Part shown: piece after piece, positions 31,029 to 39,608 of the stretch | How the letters are laid out: each line of letters begins with the position of its first letter | Numbering within the stretch: position 1 is the stretch's first letter | IMG/VR virus record: IMGVR_UViG_3300005732_000004 | Span: 1-50,993 of that record | Direction: 5' to 3' (one strand) | Source of the DNA: a virus | Length of the DNA stretch: 50,993 nt | The notes under the pieces: generated by a model | What the model saw: only the letters and a program-made list of their open reading frames with translations | The model's database searches: none | What the model was told of the DNA's origin: nothing | Program-made: the position numbers and the translations under genes

Positions 31029-31370
31029 TTAATTAGCCTTTTTCGAAATCTCAGCTAGGTGTACATCGTCCAGTAATTCTAACACTCGCACCTCCCAAGG
31101 TTCAATACCTTCATTGCATAGTTTATCCCATGCACTTATTGTTTCAAAACTTAGCGGGGATACGCCAAAACCATTTGATCCCCGCCTTCTTGAAAGCCTT
31201 GAAAACCAATCCACAATGTAACTATGTGAGATTGGTTCTGGGGTTTCAATTTCTTCTCCAACCGATTCAAGGTGCTGACGGAGGGTTGAGCCTTTTTCAT
31301 CTGGCCGATCATACTTGGCCTTATGAATAATGCACTCAATCAGTGATCCCGTCAGCTTTTGGTAAAACGG
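31029..31370 (-). CDS. tail assembly chaperone frameshift extension (T-like, 113 codons)
   Basis: Open in the -1 frame relative to the upstream gene from 31370 to 31029, with no ATG, GTG or TTG in its first 50 codons. It reads FYQKLTGSLIECIIHKAKYD, RPDEKGSTLRQHL, then SRLSRRRGSNGFG and WDKLCNEGIEPWEVRVLELLDD. The WDKL...PWEV..LELLDD end is typical of GpG-T-type C-terminal domains. Lacking a start, it must be made by ribosomes slipping -1 from 31352-31810, between the stop at 31371-31373 in this frame and the zero-frame stop at 31352-31354. Tail assembly chaperones use exactly this. Confidence 0.75.
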   Translation of the reverse strand, partial: PFYQKLTGSLIECIIHKAKYDRPDEKGSTLRQHLESVGEEIETPEPISHSYIVDWFSRLSRRRGSNGFGVSPLSFETISAWDKLCNEGIEPWEVRVLELLDDVHLAEISKKAN

Positions 31371-31810
31371 TCAAGGTCATCAGCCGCTTCAAGAACTTGT
31401 TCAAACAATGTTGGCAATCTTGTGTATAGCTTTTCAACTTCATCAGGGGTGCAAGCTGGGCCTTCAAATCCTTCAGGGTAGCGCCATGAAATAGTAGCAG
31501 CAATCATGTCATCAAGCTGCAATTCACGAAGCTCATTAGCGGTATCGCCAGTGTACTTATCGCCTTGAGAAGCAGCAGCGCGGCGGGCCTTGCGGTTTGA
31601 CGGTTCAGCCTTTGGCGCTGCAATGCCTGATTTCAAATAGAAGTCCAACACACGGTTGCGCGTTTTCTTGCGCCGTGAGCTATCAGGGCCAGCAAGGCAA
31701 ATAAACATTCCTGTTTTTTCGCCAGCGTCATTGATTACTTCAAATTCAGAGCCTTTTTCTTGGCTCTCAACAGATAAAAAGTTTGTATCGAAATCAAACG
31801 TCTTGCTCAT
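31352..31810 (-). CDS. tail assembly chaperone (G-like, 152 aa)
   Basis: MSKTFDFDTNFLSVESQEKG, then ICLAGPDSSRRKKTRNRVLD, a helical core, and an acidic C-terminus (FEQVLEAADDLDRFTKS). The size and place between tail tube and tape measure fit the G-type chaperone. Its 3' end overlaps the -1 frame extension by the slip window CGTTTTACCAAAAGC (plus 31355-31369). No textbook X-XXY-YYZ heptamer is present; T-TTT is the best candidate. Confidence 0.78.
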   Translation of the reverse strand: MSKTFDFDTNFLSVESQEKGSEFEVINDAGEKTGMFICLAGPDSSRRKKTRNRVLDFYLKSGIAAPKAEPSNRKARRAAASQGDKYTGDTANELRELQLDDMIAATISWRYPEGFEGPACTPDEVEKLYTRLPTLFEQVLEAADDLDRFTKS

Positions 31811-31818
31811 ATCGGTTC

Positions 31819-32724
31819 CTATGCTGGTGTGCGTGTAATAACAAGTGAAGATACATCACTTACATTATATGTACCAGTAAAAGGCATTTGAACCAATAGA
31901 CCTTCATCGGCTTCTGTGATTGAAGCGTCTGTATATTTCAATGAAGAAATATCAAACTCAAGATCACCGCCAGTAATGCCCTCGAACTCAACAGTCAAAG
32001 CGCTTTCGGTTTCGCCTAAGAACTTGTTGATTAGGGCTTCACTTTCAAATAGCGCCGTTACTGTACCAGTTACACCAAACATACCTATGTTGATATGGTT
32101 GGCGATATCTGTACCGATGATATTAATAGCCGCCGCGTTGTTGGTAATACTCAAATCCAAAGCCGTAACGTTGGCGCTTGAACCGCCTTCGCTTATGGTC
32201 CCGGTGAACCCGTCAAATGGATCGTTGCCAGTGGTCGCCGTATCAGTATCCGAAACGGTTGAACTTGCAGGGGTCATGCCGCCCAAGCCAGTAACCGAAA
32301 ACGAACCCGTTACCATCGCATTTGGTTGGGCAGAAATCGAGAACCCGCTCATGATGCAACCAAGATACGGGTTAAACTCTGAAATGCCCTCAAAACGACG
32401 CTCAAGCGTGAAATACTTCAGCGTTTCACCAACCTTCAAAACGTTGGTTGACCATGATGAACACATCACACTTTCAAGCAATGTATCAAAATCGCCATAA
32501 GCAAGCTCAATAGGTATATCACCAGATGCTTTACGCGCACCATGCCGCAAATGCGTAACATTACGGTTGCCAATACGCTCAGACTGAAAGCTGTCTTTAT
32601 CGATTTTAAGCGTAGGCAGTCCGGCAATCGGAATTTCGATTAGCGTTGGCGTTGCTGGTGTTGTGCCGGGTGTAGATTCCACAACCTGCCATAGTGATTG
32701 ATCAAAACGTAGACCTTGGGTCAT
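31819..32724 (-). CDS. major tail tube protein (301 aa)
   Basis: MTQGLRFDQSLWQVVESTPG, then LIEIPIAGLPTLKIDKDSFQ, with a core of beta strands (GDIPIELAYGDFDTLLES) and a C-terminal Ig-like half (ALTVEFEGITGGDLEFDISS). Located just upstream of the chaperones. Length of about 300 suggests an added C-terminal domain on the tube fold. Confidence 0.78.
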   Translation of the reverse strand: MTQGLRFDQSLWQVVESTPGTTPATPTLIEIPIAGLPTLKIDKDSFQSERIGNRNVTHLRHGARKASGDIPIELAYGDFDTLLESVMCSSWSTNVLKVGETLKYFTLERRFEGISEFNPYLGCIMSGFSISAQPNAMVTGSFSVTGLGGMTPASSTVSDTDTATTGNDPFDGFTGTISEGGSSANVTALDLSITNNAAAINIIGTDIANHINIGMFGVTGTVTALFESEALINKFLGETESALTVEFEGITGGDLEFDISSLKYTDASITEADEGLLVQMPFTGTYNVSDVSSLVITRTPA

Positions 32725-32727
32725 GGT

Positions 32728-32901
32728 TTATTCCCCCTTCTTAGTGGATTTGGAAGCTTCTTTAGCGCGAACACCGCGCCCTTTTTCAACGTGCCTATCA
32801 GCCGTTTGTTCTGAACTAACGGTATATTCATCGCCAGGGTTAAGCCAAACAAAGGGCTTGCCCCAACGAAACCGTCTAGATGCAGTCATTTTTACTGTCA
32901 T
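32728..32901 (-). CDS. small basic tail-region protein (57 aa)
   Basis: ATG at 32901, one base after the previous stop (TAAAATG), is preferred to an in-frame upstream start. MTVKMTASRRFRWGKPFVWL, with a basic RHVEKGRGVRAKEASKSTKKG tail. Likely a small head-tail or tail accessory; unknown. Confidence 0.6.
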   Translation of the reverse strand: MTVKMTASRRFRWGKPFVWLNPGDEYTVSSEQTADRHVEKGRGVRAKEASKSTKKGE

Positions 32902-32902
32902 T

Positions 32903-33343
32903 TTATGCGCCTCTGGTTGCGTCCGCAATCCAGCGGATCGATATAGGAATTAACATTAAAGGTTCATCTGCTCTTGAAATATCAGACCCGACGCTAGGCG
33001 GTCTTTCAACTCTTACCGTAAAGCCGTTATTGGTCATAGACGTCCCAAGTTCGAAATGGTTTGCGATATCCCCTGCTATTTCTTGCGCAACTGCAAAATC
33101 TTGATTGCGTTTCGCATGTAACATTATTTGGAATATGCCCATATGTCTTGTTTTACCAGTCCCGCCCATAGTAGCAGCAAGAGGATCATTGCGGAATAGT
33201 GAAGTTGATAAATAATTATCACCCGTTGGTGGTGTAAAATCCTCATTGGGGTAAGCAATCGTAAGACCAGGCGAAAGCGTTAATGCTTGCAACTTGATCT
33301 TTAATGCTAACCAAATAGCCGTTTCTGGTGTAGGTGTTGCCAT
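32903..33343 (-). CDS. DUF4128-like tail terminator (146 aa)
   Basis: MATPTPETAIWLALKIKLQA, then GLTIAYPNEDFTPPTG, NYLSTSLFRNDPLA and a C-terminal LMLIPISIRWIADA. The pattern matches DUF4128/minor tail U-type terminators that cap the tail tube. Size fits. Confidence 0.72.
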   Translation of the reverse strand: MATPTPETAIWLALKIKLQALTLSPGLTIAYPNEDFTPPTGDNYLSTSLFRNDPLAATMGGTGKTRHMGIFQIMLHAKRNQDFAVAQEIAGDIANHFELGTSMTNNGFTVRVERPPSVGSDISRADEPLMLIPISIRWIADATRGA

Positions 33344-33354
33344 TTGTTAGCTCT

Positions 33355-33774
33355 TTATACTTGCGCTCTACTCTTGAGCTTTAAAACGGTTTCTTGCACT
33401 ATCTGTTGCCATCGTTGGGCTGGAAGTCTAACAAACCCGTCTAGATATTCCCTTGGCCGCGCATATGCAGCGGTGAACCCCATGTAAATAGTATCTGTAA
33501 TGGACGCGCCAGCGATGACCAATGCGATTTCATCACCCGCCGAATATGTCTGGCCTTCACCGGGAACGCCTTCAGGGTTAATGCTAGGCATTTGAGAAGT
33601 TGAGCCCATTAAAGACGCTCTTAGGTAGCCCGTATCGATTTTCATTCGACCACCTTGCGAGACAGGCTTTCGTATTTCACTAGCCATTGTCTGCGCGGCC
33701 TCATTGCGAACGGCCTTGATACGCTTTTCAGATTGTCGAACCCATGACCCAACATCAGCGCTAAACTTGCCCAT
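33355..33774 (-). CDS. HK97 gp10-like tail-head joining protein (139 aa)
   Basis: ATG at 33774 overlaps the upstream stop. MGKFSADVGSWVRQSEKRIKAVRNEAAQTM, then IDTGYLRASLMGS and FTAAYARPREYLDGF. The YAR...E pattern is typical of gp10-like proteins. Role in joining tail to head. Confidence 0.72.
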   Translation of the reverse strand: MGKFSADVGSWVRQSEKRIKAVRNEAAQTMASEIRKPVSQGGRMKIDTGYLRASLMGSTSQMPSINPEGVPGEGQTYSAGDEIALVIAGASITDTIYMGFTAAYARPREYLDGFVRLPAQRWQQIVQETVLKLKSRAQV

Positions 33775-34184
33775 TAGCCTCTCACTATGAATTTCCAAGC
33801 GATAGCAGTGCCAGCGCGGGGAATGCGCATGGTTTTGAGTATCTCCAACTCTTTGCTATCCATCGTGATCTTATCACCCGCCAAAACTTCAAGCTCGGTA
33901 TTAACATTGGTAACAGGCGAACCGTCAACGTGCGTCTTGAGCATAATGGGCGATGCTGTAATGATTACATCTGTGGAAAAGATCATCTTGCCATCAACGA
34001 ACTTATCATCAACAGATTTAGCAACAGCGTTAAGGCTGTATCTAACCGTGCTATCAGCAACAGGGGTCCAAGACTCGTTAGCATCAACAGCGCCAGGGGT
34101 TGTGCGGGTTAGTGTAATAGTCCCTTGTTTGAACTCAGTGAGTAGCGAAACCGCCACCCCTTGCATGTCATCATAGAAACCCAT
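33774..34184 (-). CDS. head-completion/neck protein (136 aa)
   Basis: MGFYDDMQGVAVSLLTEFKQGTI, RTTPGAVDANESWTPV, then a beta-rich core with VLAGDKITMDSKELEILKTM. It lies where head-closure (gp9-like) proteins are found. The in-frame ORF extends 8 codons upstream; the ATG at 34184 is closer to the previous stop. Confidence 0.62.
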   Translation of the reverse strand: MGFYDDMQGVAVSLLTEFKQGTITLTRTTPGAVDANESWTPVADSTVRYSLNAVAKSVDDKFVDGKMIFSTDVIITASPIMLKTHVDGSPVTNVNTELEVLAGDKITMDSKELEILKTMRIPRAGTAIAWKFIVRG

Positions 34185-34185
34185 G

Positions 34186-34701
34186 TTATTCCCAAGCCCA
34201 TGTTCCACCGCGTTGCGTTCCGTCTAGAACAGGCGCAAGCATGTTTTCAATTTGACCGTATTTGGTTTCAGATGTAGCGCCCTCAAAGAACTCTTGTTCA
34301 ACAGCGCCTTCAACCTTATTCTTCTTAACCGCGCCACCTCTTGCTGCATCGGCAGACAAAACAGCGCTTAAAGCGCGTGATGCAAGTTCCGAATTGGCAT
34401 TGATGATTTCTTGAGGCAAATCAGGCAATGGGTAGCCAGCTTTATCAAAGGCTTCAGCGCGTGGCCATTGTAGCCCTTGCAGGGTTCCTTTGCGCAGTCC
34501 TCTATAGTATTCACCATAACGCGCATCGAGATAACCAGCGGCTTCACGCAAAGTGCCTTCTTTTTCAGCCGTTGTTGCCGCATTCCATGTTGTATAGAAG
34601 CTGGTGTGAGTACGATTGCCCCAGTAATTATCAGCATCAGCAACTGAAACATAGCTTTCTGCCCCAACAATTCCAGTGCCGTCTTCAACAGTTAACGCCA
34701 T
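34186..34701 (-). CDS. DnaT-like head-tail connector (171 aa)
   Basis: MALTVEDGTGIVGAESYVSV, then ADNYWGNRTHTSFYTTWN, a helical AREAAGYLDARYG, QWPRAEAFDKAG and PQEIINANSELASRAL. This is the DnaT-like/gp6-type connector pattern (YxSV..A..Y, WPR..). Full length. Attaches to the portal and links head to tail. Confidence 0.8.
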   Translation of the reverse strand: MALTVEDGTGIVGAESYVSVADADNYWGNRTHTSFYTTWNAATTAEKEGTLREAAGYLDARYGEYYRGLRKGTLQGLQWPRAEAFDKAGYPLPDLPQEIINANSELASRALSAVLSADAARGGAVKKNKVEGAVEQEFFEGATSETKYGQIENMLAPVLDGTQRGGTWAWE

Positions 34702-35108
34702 TATCCGGTCACCTCACGTTGTACAAAAAAGCGGCCCTCAAGTGCGCGGGTTACAACGCCAGAACCATCAACCAATTCAAGATCGTATATGAATTTCTCG
34801 CTAAGGCTAATTGGTTCTTGGCTATTCATTAACAATGTTAGTGATGAATTATCCAGCATTGATTTTGTTTGTGTCGCGGTCATGGTGAACGTTACCGTTC
34901 CAGCCACGCCGCCAAGCGCCAATGTGCCACCATCCGCATCAGAGCCAGTTGAGAAATAAACCTCGGCTGTGTTGTTATACGCTTTCTTGACAGAAGCGCG
35001 GGCTGTATACCCTGTTAGATCAACAGCACTACCACCGCTATCTAAATGGGTATAGACGAAAGAAAAATCCTCGCCTTGCCTAACGTTTAGATCATGACGC
35101 TTTGTCAT
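34701..35108 (-). CDS. Ig-like / BppU-N-like structural protein (135 aa)
   Basis: MTKRHDLNVRQGEDFSFVYT, LDSGGSAVDLTGYTARASV, then a strand series to YDLELVDGSGVVTRALEGRF. The N-terminal pattern is that of BppU-like or Ig-like virion domains. The start overlaps by one base the stop of the neighbour. Probably a minor capsid or head decoration. Confidence 0.7.
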   Translation of the reverse strand: MTKRHDLNVRQGEDFSFVYTHLDSGGSAVDLTGYTARASVKKAYNNTAEVYFSTGSDADGGTLALGGVAGTVTFTMTATQTKSMLDNSSLTLLMNSQEPISLSEKFIYDLELVDGSGVVTRALEGRFFVQREVTG

Positions 35109-35118
35109 AAGTTAGCCC

Positions 35119-35523
35119 TTATTCAGCGATTTCTGACACAACATATTCTGCGCGATCTTCATTTGACATCGCCATGAATGCTTCAGCATCATCTTTGCGC
35201 ATTTTCTTAACCGCTTTGATTTCTACATCGCCACTGAATACAGCGAACCAGCCACGGCCAACATCTTTTGCAGTGTAAGCGTCATCTTCAACAACCTCAA
35301 CCGTTTCTGGCTGTTTGTTTTCAATAACAGGCTCAAACATTTTATTTTCAGGTGCCGCCGCTACGCTTTTAACTTCACCAAGGGAAATAAACCCTTCCTT
35401 GCGCAAGCCTTCAATAAGATCAGCGGGGATATCAGGATCAGGCGTTTGGCCAACCTTGGCCGAGTGCGCCTTGATACCATCAAGCGAATAATTGAAATTC
35501 TTTAGAACTGTGCATTTAGTCAT
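35119..35523 (-). CDS. small virion-region protein (134 aa)
   Basis: ATG at 35523 (TGAGGAC leader) preferred over an upstream in-frame start. MTKCTVLKNFNYSLDGIKAH, then an acidic middle (PETVEVVEDDAYTAK) and GRGWFAVFSGDVEIKAVKKM. A pattern of two small domains with a linker. Unknown; head-tail region. Confidence 0.62.
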   Translation of the reverse strand: MTKCTVLKNFNYSLDGIKAHSAKVGQTPDPDIPADLIEGLRKEGFISLGEVKSVAAAPENKMFEPVIENKQPETVEVVEDDAYTAKDVGRGWFAVFSGDVEIKAVKKMRKDDAEAFMAMSNEDRAEYVVSEIAE

Positions 35524-35530
35524 TTTGTCC

Positions 35531-36157
35531 TCATGAAGGTTCATAGAAAGCAACCGAAATAGAAAGCGGGTTATTTGATCCTGATATATTAGTGACCCTA
35601 AACAGGTAATCTTCACTAGATTTCAGAATATATTCTTCGAATGAAGTGGCAATCGCTCCTGTTGATTTGCCAGTTCCCCCGCCTGGAGCCAAATGATCGG
35701 CTAAAATAGTGCCATCCGCTGATGTTGTTGGAGTATGATATACAGATGTAACAGCGGTGTTAGCCGATGTTCTGTTTCGATTGACTGGCGTTATCGCAGT
35801 TCCGTTATCTGTTACTGTCGGGTTTTCGAATATTTGAATTCTAGCATCCCCACCAACCCCCGCTTGAAATCTTATATGAACGGATTGGCTAGCATCCGTG
35901 CTGATGAGCATTTCAATCGTTTCGTCATCAGCTACGCTTTCACTAACATAATCTGCCTCAAATGCTATCCCATTATGGATTTGCTTATGAACCATGTTTT
36001 GAGTAACAAGTGCGTTTGCGGTTGCATCAACTTCGACAAGCTCACCACTAGACCCACCAACGAGCATGACCGCAACAACCTCAGCATGGGAACCGTCGCC
36101 CATGTCTCTTAGTCGCCTAGATGTGTCTGCCGCCGATGGGTAAGTTTTGTCTGACAT
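35531..36157 (-). CDS. hypothetical virion protein (208 aa)
   Basis: MSDKTYPSAADTSRRLRDMG, then a beta-rich sequence with FEADYVSESVADDETIEMLI and a C-terminal LFRVTNISGSNNPLSISVAFYE strand. Typical of capsid-associated beta-sandwich proteins in tailed phages. Coupled to 36157-36522 by a one-base overlap. Unknown. Confidence 0.65.
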   Translation of the reverse strand: MSDKTYPSAADTSRRLRDMGDGSHAEVVAVMLVGGSSGELVEVDATANALVTQNMVHKQIHNGIAFEADYVSESVADDETIEMLISTDASQSVHIRFQAGVGGDARIQIFENPTVTDNGTAITPVNRNRTSANTAVTSVYHTPTTSADGTILADHLAPGGGTGKSTGAIATSFEEYILKSSEDYLFRVTNISGSNNPLSISVAFYEPS

Positions 36158-36522
36158 TAGCCAATAAGCACCGTAAATGTGCCTGATTTAGTATCGCCGC
36201 CTTGGGCAATAACGATTTCTACACGGTCACCAGCCATTGCGATAGGTTCATAAATCTCGTTGGTCCCGTCATAGGTCACGCCGCCACCGACCTGATCAGT
36301 GACGGGAACACGAGGGTAAACGCTTTTAGCAGCGTTCACATTTGATTCGGTCCACAAGCCTTCGCCTGTAGCCTCGGAAGTGATAGTAAAGTCCACACCA
36401 TCCGCAAAATCAGTCTTTGCGTAGTGAATAGACAAGATGCGGCCATGATCTACACTGATATAATCAGTAGCATCGCCATCTGCATCCGTTGTTATTGTGA
36501 CTGATTTGCGTTGAATGAACAT
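36157..36522 (-). CDS. hypothetical virion protein (121 aa)
   Basis: MFIQRKSVTITTDADGDATD, then YISVDHGRILSIHYAKTDFADG, VPVTDQVGGGVTYDGT and a C-terminal GDTKSGTFTVLIG strand. This beta-sandwich layout recurs in phage head genes near the capsid. Unknown. Confidence 0.66.
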   Translation of the reverse strand: MFIQRKSVTITTDADGDATDYISVDHGRILSIHYAKTDFADGVDFTITSEATGEGLWTESNVNAAKSVYPRVPVTDQVGGGVTYDGTNEIYEPIAMAGDRVEIVIAQGGDTKSGTFTVLIG

Positions 36523-36531
36523 TATTTATCC

Positions 36532-36945
36532 TTAGACCGTGATTACTGGTGGAGCCGCAACGCCAGCAGTGCCGAGAATAACCCAGCCAATTGTATCGTC
36601 AATATATTTCAGTGCGGCAGTATCACCCGCATCAGCGAAAACAATTGTTGCAAAGCCAGAAGATGTAGCTGGTGTAAGCGTACCATCACCACCGCCATCT
36701 GTTACTAGTGCGATAACGATTTCTTGATTCGCAACGCCATCAGCTAAAGTCAAAGCTTCAGCATCGGCACCAGTTGTTTTAGCAACATAAAGTGCGGTGA
36801 TTGGAATAGCCAATGAATCTGCAGCCGATGTTGTTGACGCATCGAAACGGCTATCGGTGAACGTTGAGCCGCTTTCAAGTTCCAAAGTGCCGCCAACTTT
36901 CCAGCTTGCCCCACCTTGATCCATTTGGTTTGAAGTGTTGGACAT
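36532..36945 (-). CDS. head decoration-like protein (137 aa)
   Basis: QMDQGGASWKVGGTLELESG, a repeated beta pattern and IGWVILGTAGVAAPPVITV. The GG..WKVGG.L...SG motif is common in phage head fibre/decoration proteins. It lies upstream of the terminator at 36962-36989 in the direction of transcription. Unknown. Confidence 0.62.
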   Translation of the reverse strand: MSNTSNQMDQGGASWKVGGTLELESGSTFTDSRFDASTTSAADSLAIPITALYVAKTTGADAEALTLADGVANQEIVIALVTDGGGDGTLTPATSSGFATIVFADAGDTAALKYIDDTIGWVILGTAGVAAPPVITV

Positions 36946-36961
36946 AACGTCCTCCTATAGA

Positions 36962-36989
36962 TTGAGAAAAGAACGGGGCCGGAGCCCCG
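36962..36989 (-). terminator. terminator between capsid and decoration genes
   Basis: CGGGGC (36974-36979) pairs with GCCCCG (36984-36989) around a 4-nt loop; on minus it is followed by TTCTTTTCT. It sits inside the late operon and probably attenuates readthrough after the capsid-proximal genes. Confidence 0.72.
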
Positions 36990-37003
36990 CGCTAAACTAG
37001 CGA

Positions 37004-37438
37004 TTAGCTAGGTGGGTTATCCGTTGGCGCATGAAGTGGGTTGCCAAGGATTGCGACACCAGCCAAGAAAATGTTGCCAGAATCGTTACCTGAAGGCGTA
37101 ACCGTCATGCGAACATAACGCTTGTTGCCTTTATAGCCGATTTTACGACATTCATTATCATCAGCAAAGGTAAAGCCCGCTAGGGCCTCGGTGCCGATCA
37201 ACTGAGCATCAGCAACAGCCGCATTATCGGTCAATGATGAATTGTCACCATCTTCAACCAAAACCGCAAAAGTTGCGTCCGCATCTGTGTTGGTGCCAGT
37301 GACTAGAACCAATTCGCACGATTCATAGCCATAGGTATCAATGATTGCCGAAACAATCGCTGTGTTATCCGTCCGAGCCGCAACAGGTACGATCAATGGA
37401 ACGGGGTGAATGTTATTGTGAAGATCACGAGAAGCCAT
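37004..37438 (-). CDS. hypothetical capsid-region protein (144 aa)
   Basis: MASRDLHNNIHPVPLIVPVA, then DTYGYESCELVLVTGTNTD, EALAGFTFADDNECRKIG and GNIFLAGVAILGNPLH. Immediately downstream of the major capsid protein, where decoration or cement proteins lie. Size is compatible. Confidence 0.65.
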   Translation of the reverse strand: MASRDLHNNIHPVPLIVPVAARTDNTAIVSAIIDTYGYESCELVLVTGTNTDADATFAVLVEDGDNSSLTDNAAVADAQLIGTEALAGFTFADDNECRKIGYKGNKRYVRMTVTPSGNDSGNIFLAGVAILGNPLHAPTDNPPS

Positions 37439-37472
37439 TTGGCCAACTCCTTTTTCTAAAGTGAATGTAAGC

Positions 37473-37488
37473 AGGGGCCGAAGCCCCT
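37473..37488 (-). other. UUCG hairpin after the major capsid gene
   Basis: AGGGGC-UUCG-GCCCCU on minus (37488-37473), closed by C-G; no U-tract follows. This very stable hairpin is likely a 3' end protector or mRNA processing site for the abundant capsid message. Confidence 0.6.
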
Positions 37489-37500
37489 ACCAATCAGCCG

Positions 37501-38835
37501 TTAAGCTGTGATTTCGAGTTTGCGAATGGCTTCAGCCAAAACAACCTGACCGCCAACACGCTTGCGCATGATAAAGCGGACGTTACCAGATGTTGCCTGT
37601 GTATATGGGTCACGCATCATTTCCATTGTGATACGGTCAACCCATGTATAAGCACGGCGGAAGTCGCCATATGCTACAGGGAACAAGCCAGCGCCGATAT
37701 CAGGCATGTCAGGCAATTCTAGATACGGGTCGCCATCAATGGTATTTGCCGCGCCTTGTGCAATGCCTGGGGTCCAAAGATAGTTACCAGCACCATCTTT
37801 AAGCTTGCGAACAGCGCCGATGGTGGTGCGGTTCATTACCCATGTTGCATTACGAGAATATGCGGTTTTAATCGCATGTTTCAATGACAGCAGACCATCG
37901 CCATTTGTAAGCGTAGCAGCTTCGCCTTGCGCCGTAGAGCTAACATCGCCATTGGTCATAAAGCCTTCAGGCTGGCCAACGCCAGTACCAGAAACAAACG
38001 CCGTACCTTCACCAACAGCGAACTGTTCAGAAGATTCGTCAGTGATTTCGGCTTGCATGTTGAAAGCGCTATCTTCGAGCATCGCATTTGAGATGTCGAT
38101 AAGGGCATAACCCTCATGAGTAGCGATTTCTTCAAGGCCGTATGTCAAACCAGTTGTTTCTGATTTAGTGCCTTGTTCTGCAACCCACTGCATTGCGAAT
38201 TGGCCAGTACGCTTTGGAATCTCAACTGATTTGTTTGCTGTCTGGCGAACACGCGCAAGCGCACGAACGGGTGACATCAATGTTTCAGCTTTGATGATTT
38301 CACGAACCAACTCAGTAGGAGCCAAATAGCCGCCTAGTGTGTTTGTGCCAACATTAAGCGATTTGTATTCAGCACGAACTTCGTCAAGAACTGATTTTTG
38401 ACCCTCAGTAAGATTGGCCTCGCCTGTAGTGTGGATGCTGACAACGGCCCGCGCCCAATCATTAACACGATTGGCTTTTTCTTCAGGATCGCCAGAAGGT
38501 GAACGCTTAAAAGCAGTTTCAAGAGCGTCAAAGTTTTCTTTAAGCTCTTTCAATGCAGCGTCAGTCTTTTCGGCCATAGCCGCTTTTTGGCTGATGTCTT
38601 CGAACTTGTCGAGAACGCCGTTGATCCGCTCTGTCTTTTCTTCAGAAAGGATATCAGCAGAACCAACTTTTTCAATCTCAGCAAGGCGCTGATCGTTAGC
38701 AGATTTGAACTCCTCAAAAGCAGTCATTACCTTTGAGACAGCTTCCTTGGTGTCGGTTGGGGCGTTGCCGCCTTTGTTTTGACCTTCGTCTTTGACCTCA
38801 AGAGGCGCAAGACGCGAGTTTTTATATTTAGTCAT
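37501..38835 (-). CDS. HK97-type major capsid protein (444 aa)
   Basis: ATG at 38835 after AAGGAAAACGAA; an upstream in-frame extension is rejected. The N-terminal ~110 residues are a charged coiled coil (delta/scaffold domain, AFEEFKSANDQRLAEIEKVG). Then come LGGYLAPTELVREIIKAETL, SPVRALARVRQTA, GVGQPEGFM, WVMNRTTIGAVRKLKD and GDFRRAYTWVDRITMEMMRD, the HK97 fold order, ending with FIMRKRVGGQVVLAEAI. The delta domain is probably removed by the neighbouring protease. Confidence 0.94.
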   Translation of the reverse strand: MTKYKNSRLAPLEVKDEGQNKGGNAPTDTKEAVSKVMTAFEEFKSANDQRLAEIEKVGSADILSEEKTERINGVLDKFEDISQKAAMAEKTDAALKELKENFDALETAFKRSPSGDPEEKANRVNDWARAVVSIHTTGEANLTEGQKSVLDEVRAEYKSLNVGTNTLGGYLAPTELVREIIKAETLMSPVRALARVRQTANKSVEIPKRTGQFAMQWVAEQGTKSETTGLTYGLEEIATHEGYALIDISNAMLEDSAFNMQAEITDESSEQFAVGEGTAFVSGTGVGQPEGFMTNGDVSSTAQGEAATLTNGDGLLSLKHAIKTAYSRNATWVMNRTTIGAVRKLKDGAGNYLWTPGIAQGAANTIDGDPYLELPDMPDIGAGLFPVAYGDFRRAYTWVDRITMEMMRDPYTQATSGNVRFIMRKRVGGQVVLAEAIRKLEITA

Positions 38836-38860
38836 TTTCGTTTTCCTTATTGGAACAAAG

Positions 38861-39565
38861 TTAAGCTCGCAGCATCGCTGCAAACTGTTCAAGAGCCTCG
38901 ATATCATCTTGGCTCGAAGTGCTGACATCATCCCGATGGTTCAGCTTGGTGTCTGCTTCGTCCCGAAGGTCAGACTTAAATCCACTTGCCGCAATCGATT
39001 TAGCAGCGCCAGCGGAAAATCCACCCTCCTCTCGGAGGAATTGTTCAAAATCTCTGATCGTTTGGATGCCTTGTTCGCCTTTAACGGCGCTAATCATGGC
39101 TTGCTGGTTCATTGGGAACGTTACAATTGACGTTTCCATAAGCTCAGCTTTAAGGATTGTGCGGATTTCATTGTCGCGATCATAAGAATAATCTTGTGTG
39201 CGATAGCCAATGGACAACCCGTCCAAAGCGCCAGCCTTCATTAGTTCATGAGTTTCTTTGCCATCTTGAACGCCCAGCATCAAATGGCCCTTAACAAAAA
39301 GCCCCTTAGCGTCAGATGATATCTGGTCCCAAACACCAATAACTCGACGTGTATCATGATGCAAAAGCATCTTGACCTTGTTAGCGCCCCGCGTCCGCAA
39401 GCTCTCGTCAAAAGCACCAGCCTGTACGATGTCGCCGCCTAGATCAATATTGCCATAAATACTGGCATATCCTTCAAACTCGCCGTTCTCACTTAGCTGT
39501 TTGGTGTCAAATTCGGCAACGCCGCCAATAGACCCTTTGAATTGGGTGTCTTTTAGTTCATACAT
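38861..39565 (-). CDS. HK97-type prohead protease (234 aa)
   Basis: FEGYASIYGNIDLGGDIVQAG, then KVKMLLHHDTRRVIGVWD (catalytic His), MLGVQDGKETHELMKAGAL and DGLSIGYRTQDYSYD (catalytic Ser). These give the His/Ser order of the U35 prohead protease family. Complete length. Its place before the capsid gene and the capsid delta domain support the role in head maturation. Confidence 0.92.
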   Translation of the reverse strand: MYELKDTQFKGSIGGVAEFDTKQLSENGEFEGYASIYGNIDLGGDIVQAGAFDESLRTRGANKVKMLLHHDTRRVIGVWDQISSDAKGLFVKGHLMLGVQDGKETHELMKAGALDGLSIGYRTQDYSYDRDNEIRTILKAELMETSIVTFPMNQQAMISAVKGEQGIQTIRDFEQFLREEGGFSAGAAKSIAASGFKSDLRDEADTKLNHRDDVSTSSQDDIEALEQFAAMLRA

Positions 39566-39608
39566 TTACTTAACTCCTTGACCCAATGCTAAGGGTTTGC
39601 TTGTTATT

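Noticed and set aside
38835-38931. Longer capsid N-terminus
   Set aside because: The in-frame extension runs through the intergenic leader, and the ATG at 38835 has a good ribosome site.
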